Assembly: GCF_030811555.1 (NCBI RefSeq)
Contig: NZ_JAUSQZ010000001.1
Location: 1,302,001 to 1,366,000 of the forward strand
Direction of reading: 5' to 3'
DNA length: 64,000 nucleotides
Source of the DNA: Kineosporia succinea
GTDB lineage: Bacteria; Actinomycetota; Actinomycetes; Actinomycetales; Kineosporiaceae
In this document: positions 51,050-58,070 of the stretch, one piece after another
Position numbering within the stretch: position 1 is the first letter of the stretch
How the letters are laid out: every line of letters starts with the position of its first letter
Program-made: the position numbers and the translations under genes
Notes under the pieces: generated by a model
Database searches by the model: none
What the model saw: only the letters and a program-made list of their open reading frames with translations
What the model was told of the DNA's origin: nothing

Positions 51050-51083
51050 ACGGCCCGTTCCCCGACCCCGGGGAACGGGCCGT
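51050..51083 (+). terminator. pepP terminator, 14-bp perfect stem
   Basis: ACGGCCCGTTCCCC (51050-51063) and GGGGAACGGGCCGT (51070-51083), followed by AACGTTTTG, 57 bases after the pepP stop. Confidence 0.85.
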
Positions 51084-51517
51084 AACGTTTTGACGGGGCT
51101 GAACGATGTACTTCCGGGCGCGAGCGCCGGTCGGGGTGGTCACTACACGTGTTCACGCGTGCAGGGTCAAGCTGTAACCGGTTCTTTCGGCTGACGCCCG
51201 GATTGCGCGCCCGCTCGAGCTACCTGCGAGTTAGCATGAGCCCCGCGACCCGAACGCTGTTCCGGCACGCCCGTCCGGACGGTCAAGACGCCTGACGCGA
51301 GGCCGATGTTGCAGGTCGACCATGGTTCCCGGATGAGGGAGGTGAGATCGGTGCCGTCCAGAGATGACACCCCTGCCAGTACCGACTCCCCCGCGGATTG
51401 CGAGCTCCGCGCTGCCCTCCCGACGACAGTGAGGGTCTGCGGAGCTTCTTGAGGGCTGCGCGCCGAGCGCCACCCTTCGAGCGGGGGCACGCCTTGCCCA
51501 CCGGAGGTGAAAGACCC
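51084..51517 (+). promoter_or_regulatory. Long corA 5' leader region
   Basis: 434 bases without a conventional gene between a terminator and corA. Besides the upstream ORF, GGGCA-CGCCT-TGCCC (about 51485-51500) forms a hairpin just before the corA ribosome-binding site. I could not thread a known magnesium riboswitch (M-box) or c-di-AMP riboswitch onto it. Confidence 0.4.
51351..51452 (+). CDS. Upstream ORF in corA leader, Pro/Asp-rich start
   Basis: 33 codons from GTG 51351. GGAGGTGA, a full anti-SD match, ends 5 bases upstream, so translation is likely. The peptide begins (M)PSRDDTPASTDSPADCE, unusually rich in Pro and Asp. It lies in a 434-bp gap between the pepP terminator and corA and ends 65 bases before the corA ATG. 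A second ORF from ATG 51364 in another frame (22 codons, MTPLPVPTPPR at its start) is even more Pro-rich but has no ribosome-binding site. Known parallel: Pro/acidic leader peptides such as mgtL of Salmonella sense Mg2+ through ribosome destabilisation ahead of a Mg2+ transporter. Role here is inferred. Confidence 0.6.
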   Translation: MPSRDDTPASTDSPADCELRAALPTTVRVCGAS

Positions 51518-52657
51518 ATGGCTCGTACCAACCGCACCGGGCTCGCCCGGTCCCTGGCCCTTCCCCGGCCCCAGCTGCGCAACGTCTACCCGGCTCTGCG
51601 TTACGGACCGCTCGACGTGCTCAAGCAGCGTCTCGACGACGACGTCGACCCCAACCTCGGCCTGCTCGACGCCGCCGTCGACTGGGGTCTGTACCGCGCC
51701 GGGCGCCGCGTGCAGTCGGTGGACTTCCAGCACGCCGTGCAGCAGGCGCAGTCCGGCGAGGGGTTCGTCTGGCTGGGCCTGCACGAGCCGTCCTCCGAGC
51801 AGCTCGAGCAGCTCGGCGAGGTGTTCTCGCTGCACCCGCTGGCCCTCGAGGACTCCGCCAGTCCCCGTCAGCGTCCCAAGCTCGAACGCCACGAGAACGA
51901 CATGTTCCTGGCCATGCGCACGCTCGCCTACCTCGACTCGACCGACCGGGAGGCCGGGGGCGACGTGGTCGAGACCGGCGCCGTGATGGTGTTCGTCGGC
52001 GAGTACTTCGTGATCACCGTGCGCCACGGCAAGCACACGGCGCTCGCCGGTCTGCGGCGTCGTATGGAAGACGACCCGGAGCAGCTCGCACTCGGCCCCT
52101 CGTCGGTGCTGCACGCCGTGGCCGACAAGGTGGTCGACGACTACCTGGCCGTCGTCGACGCGGTGCAGCAAGACCTCGAGGAGATCGAGAGCACGGTGTT
52201 CGCGCCTCGCGGCAGCACCGACATCGAGCGCATCTACCAGCTCAAGCGCGACGTGATCGAGATGAAGCGCACGGTGCAGCCGCTGGCCTCGCCTCTGCGT
52301 GAGCTCTCGGAGCGACCGCGGCGGCTGATCCACGCCGAGATCCGCGAGTACTTCCGCGACGTGTCCGACCACCTGGCCCGCGTGCACGAGCAGGTCACCG
52401 GCTTCGACGAGCTGCTGACCTCGATCCTGCAGGCCGGTCTGGCCCGGGTGTCGATCGCCGAGAACGAGGACATGCGCAAGATCTCGGCCTGGGTCGCGAT
52501 CGCCGCCGTGCCCACGATGATCGCGGGCATCTACGGCATGAACTTCGACACCATGCCCGAGTTGCACCAGTCCTGGGGCTATCCGGCCGTGCTGGGGCTG
52601 ATGGCCACGATCTGCGCCGGGTTGTTCCGGGGCTTCAAGCGAAACGGCTGGTTGTAG
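51518..52657 (+). CDS. corA: CorA-family magnesium/cobalt transporter
   Basis: 379 residues. The cytoplasmic domain includes GFVWLGLHEPSSEQLEQLGEVFSLHPLALEDS and a long helix region (VDDYLAVVDAVQQDLEEIESTVF). Two C-terminal membrane segments: ISAWVAIAAVPTMIAGIYGMNF with the GMN selectivity motif, then WGYPAVLGLMATICAGLFRGF, ending with basic KRNGWL. It forms pentameric Mg2+ channels in the cell membrane. GGAGGTGA lies 7 bases before ATG 51518. The next gene starts 7 bases after its stop. Confidence 0.93.
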   Translation: MARTNRTGLARSLALPRPQLRNVYPALRYGPLDVLKQRLDDDVDPNLGLLDAAVDWGLYRAGRRVQSVDFQHAVQQAQSGEGFVWLGLHEPSSEQLEQLGEVFSLHPLALEDSASPRQRPKLERHENDMFLAMRTLAYLDSTDREAGGDVVETGAVMVFVGEYFVITVRHGKHTALAGLRRRMEDDPEQLALGPSSVLHAVADKVVDDYLAVVDAVQQDLEEIESTVFAPRGSTDIERIYQLKRDVIEMKRTVQPLASPLRELSERPRRLIHAEIREYFRDVSDHLARVHEQVTGFDELLTSILQAGLARVSIAENEDMRKISAWVAIAAVPTMIAGIYGMNFDTMPELHQSWGYPAVLGLMATICAGLFRGFKRNGWL

Positions 52658-52664
52658 AACGACA

Positions 52665-53726
52665 ATGGTGGACGCACGACACGACGGCCCGCGGTGGGGT
52701 TCCCTCACGGACGTACCCGGCTTCCGGGTGGGGCACGCGCAACGCACGGAAGACGGCTGGCTGAGCGGGGTCACGGTGGTGGTCCCGCCCGCCGGCACGG
52801 TCGGGGCGGTGGACGTGCGCGGCGGCGGTCCCGGAACCCACGAGACCGACGCGCTCGACCCGACCACCCTCGTCCCGACGGTGGACGCCGTCACCCTCAC
52901 CGGTGGAAGCGCTTTCGGCCTGGCCAGTGCCGGGGGCGTGCAGCGCTGGTGCCTGGAGCAGGGGCTCGGGTTCGCGGCCGGGCCGGTCTCCGACCCCCGT
53001 TCCGTGCTGGTGCCGATCGTGCCCGCCGCGGCCGTGTTCGACCTCGGACGGGGCGGCGACGTCGCCACCCACCCGGACGCCGAACTGGGCTACGAGGCAG
53101 CTGCTTCCGCCGGGTTCGACACCCCGCGCGGTGTGATCGGCGCGGGCACCGGAGCCCTCGCGGCCCGGATGACCCTCAAGGGCGGCATCGGCAGCGCAGC
53201 ACTGCAGCTGCCCGGCGGGGTGGTGGTCGGTGCCCTGGTCGTGCTGAACGCTCTGGGCTCGCCCCTCGACACCACGACGGGCGCCCTGCTGGGCACCGCC
53301 TTCGTCCCGCCCGGCCTGCCCCGCCCGCCGATGCCTTCCGCTGCCGAGAACGCCTCGTACCTGGCCGAACTCGCCGCAGCCGCTCCCCCGCCGGCGGCGA
53401 ACACCACACTGGCGGTGGTGGCCACCAATGCCACGCTGGATCCAGCCCGCACCCGCCGCACCGCGACCGCCGCCCACGACGGCCTGGCCCGCTCCCTCGC
53501 CCCGGCCCACACGCTGCTCGACGGCGACACGGTTTTCGCACTGGCGAGCGGCGAGGTCGAGCTGGACTTCCCGGACGTGGTGGCGGTGCAGGCCGCGGCG
53601 GCCGACGCGGTGATGCTGGCGGTCATGGACGCGGTGCTGGCCGCGACCGGCACGGACGCAACAGCTTTCGGAGGCGTCAAGGTGCCGTCGTACCGCGAGC
53701 GCTTCCCGTCACTGGTCTTCCCCTGA
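52665..53726 (+). CDS. P1-family (S58, DmpA-like) aminopeptidase
   Basis: 353 residues. SLTDVPGFRVGHAQRTEDGW, GVTVVVPPAGTVGAVDVRGGGPGTHETDAL, VDAVTLTGGSAFGLASAGGV and GVIGAGTGALAARMTLKGGIGSAAL are signature segments. NTTLAVVATNATLD marks the expected self-cleavage site with a Thr nucleophile in place of the Ser of DmpA. The family cleaves itself and forms an N-terminal nucleophile peptidase; substrates of actinobacterial members are unknown. It follows corA by 7 bases and has no evident ribosome-binding site, so coupling to corA translation is likely. Confidence 0.87.
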   Translation: MVDARHDGPRWGSLTDVPGFRVGHAQRTEDGWLSGVTVVVPPAGTVGAVDVRGGGPGTHETDALDPTTLVPTVDAVTLTGGSAFGLASAGGVQRWCLEQGLGFAAGPVSDPRSVLVPIVPAAAVFDLGRGGDVATHPDAELGYEAAASAGFDTPRGVIGAGTGALAARMTLKGGIGSAALQLPGGVVVGALVVLNALGSPLDTTTGALLGTAFVPPGLPRPPMPSAAENASYLAELAAAAPPPAANTTLAVVATNATLDPARTRRTATAAHDGLARSLAPAHTLLDGDTVFALASGEVELDFPDVVAVQAAAADAVMLAVMDAVLAATGTDATAFGGVKVPSYRERFPSLVFP

Positions 53727-53779
53727 CGCTGTCCTGAGCTGAGGCCGGTGACCGTCGCTGGGGCCGCTCGCCGCTAACG

Positions 53780-54015
53780 GTGTGGGGCTGCGGGCGTCGG
53801 CGAGGCCTGTGTCGGTGCCGGTTTCGGTGCCCACGCCGGTGCCCACGCCGGTTTCGCGGTCAGTGCCGGTGCCCACCCCGGTTTCGCGGTCAGCGCCGGC
53901 GCCCACCCCGGTGCCCACGCCGGTTTCGCGGTCAGTGCCGGTGCCCACGCCAGCGCCCACCCCGGTTTCGAGGTCAGCACCGGCGCCCACGTCGGTGTCG
54001 GTGTCAGCCAAGGCG
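53780..54015. repeat. Minisatellite of 6-bp and longer units
   Basis: Built from words such as CGGTGCCCACGC, CGGTTTCGCGGTCAGTGC and CGGCGCCCACCC in irregular tandem. All frames on both strands are open because of the repeat, giving TPVPTPVSRS on plus and GVGTGTDRET on minus. No ribosome-binding site supports either frame. Confidence 0.75.
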
Positions 54016-54171
54016 AGGTTCATGCCAGGACCAAGGCTGCAAGCGGGTCTGAGCCGAGGCCGGCCCGATGAATTTGCTGTGAGTCTGCGGCCAGAACCCC
54101 CAAGGCTGGCACCGGGTCTGAGCTGCAACCGGAATTCCGGCTACGACAGCTACGGCTACAGCAACGAAACA

Positions 54172-54205
54172 CGGCCTGTCACCCCTGGATCGGGGCGGCA
54201 GGCCG
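54172..54205. terminator. Hairpin in gap between P1 peptidase and stress-protein genes
   Basis: CGGCCTG (54172-54178) pairs with CAGGCCG (54199-54205), with CCCC/GGGG extending the stem inside. Convergent genes flank it. Confidence 0.5.
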
Positions 54206-54225
54206 CGAGACGCGTGTGGTGCGAA

Positions 54226-54299
54226 GTCAGCTCTCGTGCGAGGTCAGCTGTCGTACGAGGTCAGCTCTCGTGCGAGGTCAGCTCTGGCGCAAGGTCAGC
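54226..54299. repeat. 17-bp tandem repeat, four copies plus 6 bp
   Basis: Units at 54226, 54243, 54260 and 54277, each close to GTCAGCTCTCGTGCGAG, then GTCAGC. Unit length is not a multiple of three and the array abuts the stop of the gene at 54295. Confidence 0.85.
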
Positions 54300-55377
54300 G
54301 CTCTTGGTCGGGAGTGCTGTCGGTCGGCTGGGCGGCGGTCGGCTGCTCGGCGGCGCGCTTCTGGGCGGCCTCACGTTCGGCCTGCTCGCGACGGTGGCGT
54401 TCGGCCTCTTCGCGCTCGGCGGCCTCACGCTCGGCGGCGCGCTTGCGCTGCATCATCTCGCCGTAGGTCGGGCCGCTGACCGGCTGCTGCGGCTGGTCGT
54501 GCGGCGCTGCACCGGGCTGCCCCGCCTGCCCCACCTGGCCGAGCTGACCGGTCTGGCCCAGCGGACCGGTCTGCCCCGGCTGACCGGACTGCTCCGGCTG
54601 GCCGTAAGGCGGCTGCTGGTTCCAGGACTGGCCCCACTGCGGCGGAGGCGACTGCTGCGGGTACTGGGGCTGACCGTGCTGGTCCTGCCCGTACGGCGGC
54701 TGCCCCGGCTGACCGGGCTGGCCGTACTGACCCGGCTGGCCGTACTGACCGGGCTGGCCCGCGCCGTACTGACCGCCCTGGCCGTACTGACCCGGCTGCT
54801 GGCCGTACTGCTGCTGGTAGTGCTGCGCCTGCTGGTGCATCGGCGAGACCGGGGTGTCGGGGCGCTCGGGCTGGCTGCGGGGGCCACCCTCACTGGCCAG
54901 CTTGTCGAGCAGCTGACGCGCGGCGCCGGCCTGCTCGGACAGGCACAGCACCCGGTACTCACCGGCCACGATCTGGCTGGTGCTGGTGAAGTCGCGCCGG
55001 CCGCCGGTGAACGCGTAGGAAATGAGCCCGAACAGCCCACCGAACGCCGCACCGATCAGCATGGCGGCGAAGATGCTGAAGCCCTCGGCCGTGCCGAAGA
55101 GCGAGATCAGCAGGCCCACGAACAGACCGAACCAGGCCCCCGAGAGCAGACCGGCGATGGCCACCCGGGAGTAGGTCAGGCGGCCGGTGACGCGCTCGAC
55201 CATCTGCAGGTCGACACCCACGATGGTGACGGCCTGGACGGGAAAGTGGTTGTCGGACAGGTAGTCGACCGCACGCTGCGCCTCGAGGTACGTGGCGTAC
55301 TGCGCGATGGTGTCGCCACGGGCGGGCGTGGGCAGACCCGGCTGGGACTGCGACCGGAGCGAGCTGAGGTTCGACAT
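54295..55377 (-). CDS. Membrane protein with GSP17M-like domain and Gln/Gly/Pro-rich tail
   Basis: 360 residues. Residues about 20-95 (DTIAQYATYLEAQRAVDYLSDNHFPVQAVTIVGVDLQMVERVTG in parts) match the general-stress-protein 17M-like ferredoxin fold. Two membrane segments follow (IAGLLSGAWFGLFVGLLISLF; ILAAMLIGAAFGGLFGLISYAF as approximate). The C-terminal half is repeats of GQYGQPGQ and PQYPQQSPP, then a charged REAAEREEAERHRREQAERE helix. The tail is typical of disordered or self-associating regions. GGGGAG precedes ATG 55377 by 9 bases. Function unknown; dps downstream on the same strand but separately transcribed suggests a stress context. Confidence 0.8.
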   Translation of the reverse strand: MSNLSSLRSQSQPGLPTPARGDTIAQYATYLEAQRAVDYLSDNHFPVQAVTIVGVDLQMVERVTGRLTYSRVAIAGLLSGAWFGLFVGLLISLFGTAEGFSIFAAMLIGAAFGGLFGLISYAFTGGRRDFTSTSQIVAGEYRVLCLSEQAGAARQLLDKLASEGGPRSQPERPDTPVSPMHQQAQHYQQQYGQQPGQYGQGGQYGAGQPGQYGQPGQYGQPGQPGQPPYGQDQHGQPQYPQQSPPPQWGQSWNQQPPYGQPEQSGQPGQTGPLGQTGQLGQVGQAGQPGAAPHDQPQQPVSGPTYGEMMQRKRAAEREAAEREEAERHRREQAEREAAQKRAAEQPTAAQPTDSTPDQER

Positions 55378-55517
55378 GTGATCATTCTCCCCGATCCCGG
55401 CCCCCCGGCGCATCCGCGCCCGGGGACCACCGGGATCTTTCCAGGTGACTCACAACGATGAACGTGCGAGGCCACCCGGGGAGTTTCCGAAGCGGGCTCC
55501 GCCTACAGCTGAAACGG

Positions 55518-56150
55518 TCAGGACGTGGTCGCGGCCGCAGCGGCACCCTTCTCGGTGTTCGCACCGGCGGTGCTGAGCACGCCGCCGGCGTTCTCCAGGT
55601 GCGCCCGCACGAACCAGTGGAACTGCTCGATGTCGTGCAGGTGGCCGATCAGCAGGTCGTTGGTGACGTCGTCGAGGTCCTCGACGTCCTCGGCCGCCTT
55701 GCGGATGCTGCTGATGACGCCGACGTAGACGGTGTCGAGGGCGGCCAGGTGCTCGATCGCACCGGCCCGGCCGATCGAGTAGTCGTCCCAGTCGCGCTGC
55801 TCGACCAGTGCACCGGGAGTGCCCTGCGGGGAGCTGCCCAGGGTGGCGATGCGCTCGGCGACGTCGTCGGCGTAGTTACGCACCGCGTCCACCTGCGGGT
55901 CGATCATCTGGTGCACCGAGATGAAGTTCGGGCCGACCACGTTCCAGTGCACGTGCTTGAGCGTGAGGTGGAGGTCGTTGTAGGTGTGCAGGATCTTCTG
56001 CAGCACGGCCGCGGTCTGCGCGCCCTGATCGAGCGTCATCCCGGGCACCGTGTACGACGGCTGACCCCGGAACGCGTCGGGCTGGTTGTCGCTGACCTGA
56101 GTCGTGCTCAGCTGCTTCTTGCTGTTCGTGGAAGAAGTCGCGGTAGCCAT
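55518..56150 (-). CDS. dps: Dps-family DNA-binding ferritin
   Basis: 210 residues from ATG 56150. LKHVHWNVVGPNFISVHQMIDPQVDAVRNYADDVAERIATLG (in consecutive parts) contains the His, Asp and Glu ligands of the Dps ferroxidase site. The N-terminal 45 residues are Ser/Thr/Lys-rich and the C-terminus is Ala/Thr-rich, both possible DNA-binding tails. Dps oxidises and stores iron with peroxide and compacts DNA. TACCGT lies 6 bases before the ATG, indicating a leaderless transcript. Confidence 0.93.
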   Translation of the reverse strand: MATATSSTNSKKQLSTTQVSDNQPDAFRGQPSYTVPGMTLDQGAQTAAVLQKILHTYNDLHLTLKHVHWNVVGPNFISVHQMIDPQVDAVRNYADDVAERIATLGSSPQGTPGALVEQRDWDDYSIGRAGAIEHLAALDTVYVGVISSIRKAAEDVEDLDDVTNDLLIGHLHDIEQFHWFVRAHLENAGGVLSTAGANTEKGAAAAATTS

Positions 56151-56156
56151 GGGCAC

Positions 56157-56162
56157 ACGGTA
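56157..56162 (-). promoter_or_regulatory. -10 box TACCGT, leaderless start of dps
   Basis: Minus-strand TACCGT ends 6 bases before ATG 56150. Confidence 0.5.
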
Positions 56163-56226
56163 GGTCTGCGGAAAACCCGTCGCAGGTCGAGACGTCCCGA
56201 CCCGAAAAGCCCCGATTCTCACATGA

Positions 56227-57426
56227 TCACGTGCGGGACGCGTACTCCTCCAGCAGCCGCCGGCCGATGATCATGCGCTGGATGTCGGCCGTGCCTTCAC
56301 CGATCAGCAACATCGGCGCCTCCCGGTAGAGACGCTCGATCTCGTACTCCTTCGAGTAGCCGTAACCGCCGTGGATGCGGAACGCGTCTTCCACCACCTG
56401 CGCGCAGTACTCACTGGCCAGGTACTTCGCCATACCGGCCTCGAGGTCGTTGCGGGCGCCGGAATCCTTGACCCGCGCGGCCTTCACCATCATCTGGTGC
56501 GCGGCCTCGACCTTCACCGCCATCTCCGCGAGCCGGAACTGCACGGCCTGGTGCTCGGCGATCGGTTTCCCGAAAGTCTCGCGCAGCTGGGCGTAGTCGA
56601 TGCCGAGCTCGAAGGCCCGCAACGCCACCCCGCACGCGCGGGCGGCGACGTTCACGCGCCCGACCTCCACCCCGTCCATCATCTGGTAGAAGCCGCGCCC
56701 GGGCACCCCACCCAGCAGACACGCCTGCTCCAGCCGGAAGCCGTCGAGGATCAGCTCGGTGGTGTCGACCCCCTTGTAACCCATTTTCTCGATCTTGCCC
56801 GGCACCGTGAGCCCGGGCGCGACCTCGCCGAAGCCGGGCGTCTTCTCGATCAGGAACGTCGACATGTTGCGGTAGACCGAGTCGGCGCCGGTCTCGGTGC
56901 GCACCAGCACCGCCACCAGACTCGACGTGCCCCCGTTGGTGAGCCACATCTTCTGCCCGTCCAGCACCCAGCCGCCGTCCTCGCAGACCCGGGCTCGGGA
57001 GCGGATCGCCGCCACGTCCGAACCGCAGTGCGGCTCCGACATCGAGAACGCGCCCCGCAGTTCGCCCGCCGCCATCCGCGGCAGGTAGCGCTGCTTCTGC
57101 TCGTCGGTGCCGTGCTGCAGCAGCATCCAGGCCAGGATGAAATGAGTGTTCACGATGCCCGAGACGCTCATCCAGCCCCGGGAGAGCTCCTCCACCACGA
57201 GTGCGTAGGTCAGCAGCGACTCGCCCAGACCGCCGTACTCCTCGGGGATCATGAGGCCGAAGACGCCCATCTCCCGCAGTCCCTCGACGATCGCGGCCGG
57301 GTACTCGTCGGCGTGCTCCAGCTCGGTGGCCACCGGCAGGATCCGCTCGTCCACGAAGACCCGCACCGCCTTGAGGATCTCCCGCTGCTCTTCGCTCAGG
57401 CCCTCGGTGCTCTGCAGACGCCCCAT
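56227..57426 (-). CDS. Acyl-CoA dehydrogenase
   Basis: 399 residues from ATG 57426. GAFSMSEPHCGSDVAAIRSRA, WVLDGQKMWLTNGGTSSL, KIEKMGYKGVDTTELILDGFRL, TFGKPIAEHQAVQFRLAEMA and FRIHGGYGYSKEYEIERLYREAPMLLIGEGTADIQR define the family; the Glu of IGEGT is the likely base. It is only distantly similar to the enzyme at 16355. GGGAG precedes the ATG by about 8 bases. Substrate unknown. Confidence 0.92.
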   Translation of the reverse strand: MGRLQSTEGLSEEQREILKAVRVFVDERILPVATELEHADEYPAAIVEGLREMGVFGLMIPEEYGGLGESLLTYALVVEELSRGWMSVSGIVNTHFILAWMLLQHGTDEQKQRYLPRMAAGELRGAFSMSEPHCGSDVAAIRSRARVCEDGGWVLDGQKMWLTNGGTSSLVAVLVRTETGADSVYRNMSTFLIEKTPGFGEVAPGLTVPGKIEKMGYKGVDTTELILDGFRLEQACLLGGVPGRGFYQMMDGVEVGRVNVAARACGVALRAFELGIDYAQLRETFGKPIAEHQAVQFRLAEMAVKVEAAHQMMVKAARVKDSGARNDLEAGMAKYLASEYCAQVVEDAFRIHGGYGYSKEYEIERLYREAPMLLIGEGTADIQRMIIGRRLLEEYASRT

Positions 57427-57689
57427 CGCGCACTCCCGCCCTCGGTACGGCCGAATCGCTTCGAGTATCCGGAGCGACGCGGGTCGGCACATCGGGCCCT
57501 CATGTGAGCGACACCACTCCGTAACGGCCCGGCTCTTTCAGGTGACCGCCGGGTACGGGGAATCAGGCGTGCGGACTGCAGGTTTTCGAAGGACGGGTTC
57601 ACGACCGGAGACCAAAGCCTCGCTTTGGTCGTCCCAAATCCTGGACTTGCCGATTGACGATCTCCTTATGTGAACGTACGGTCAAGAAA

Positions 57690-57788
57690 ACCATCCAGAG
57701 CGGCTGAGAGACCTGGCTCGACGACGCCGCAGCAACCACCCGACATCCAGCAGATGCCGGGGCCGGTGCTACCGCCAGGACCGATGGA
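57690..57788 (+). ncRNA. SAM-I (S-box) riboswitch upstream of sulfite reductase operon
   Basis: The conserved core is readable: AGAGCGGCTGAGAGACC, CTGGCTCGACGACGCCGC, AGCAACC and later GGTGCTACCGCCAGGACC. CCATC near 57691 and GATGG at 57783-57787 close P1. GCGGC/GCCGC form P2 with a kink-turn-like internal loop. The 3' strand of P1 overlaps GGAGGAG, the ribosome-binding site of the leader ORF, so SAM binding could hide it. Family function: repress sulfur assimilation and methionine genes when SAM is plentiful, which fits the operon downstream. Confidence 0.8.
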
Positions 57789-57795
57789 GGAGAAC

Positions 57796-57909
57796 ATGCG
57801 AGCGCAGCCACCGCCCGGAGGTTCCACGGTCACGAGAGCGACCGTGAAGAGCCTCACCCGGCGTGCCTACGTCGATCTGCTGCGGACCGCCAGCGCCGCC
57901 TGTCGGTAG
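57796..57909 (+). CDS. Short leader peptide of sulfur operon
   Basis: 37 residues from ATG 57796 with GGAGG 5 bases upstream, emerging from the riboswitch. The C-terminus SLTRRAYVDLLRTASAACR resembles short actinobacterial leader peptides found before sulfur genes, which end in a Cys-Arg pair just before the stop. The single TGT codon is third from the end. A GGGGTG/CACCCC hairpin (58007-58035) lies between it and the reductase gene. Cysteine-sensitive attenuation is a reasonable inference, not shown. Confidence 0.7.
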   Translation: MRAQPPPGGSTVTRATVKSLTRRAYVDLLRTASAACR

Positions 57910-58070
57910 TAACCGTCCAGATCCGCCGCTCGCCCACCGAAGACCACAACGTCACCGATCGTCCCTGTCCGCCGGATACGGCCGATCGGGTGATGCGCGC
58001 GGTCATGGGGTGTGCCCGCTACCGCCCGTCACCCCTTCAAGGCCGTCAGTCAATCCCGGAGGAACCACTC

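Noticed and set aside
51301-51452. M-box (ykoK) magnesium riboswitch before corA
   Set aside because: AGGTGAG and a GAGAT element recall the M-box start, but the remaining conserved elements could not be aligned by eye. Decisive test: Rfam M-box covariance search of 51100-51517; a significant score would reinstate it.
51167-53068. 633-codon minus-strand open frame across corA and the P1 peptidase gene
   Set aside because: It spans two genes with clear motifs on the plus strand and has no ribosome-binding site or domain.
53709-54128. Repeat-encoded protein on the minus strand (TGVGTGTDRE repeats)
   Set aside because: Frames on both strands are open only because of the minisatellite; no start signal is present.
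54226-54299. CRISPR-like array
   Set aside because: The 17-bp units are contiguous with no spacers, and there are no cas genes. The Fe-S nuclease at 46452 is a RecB-type orphan.
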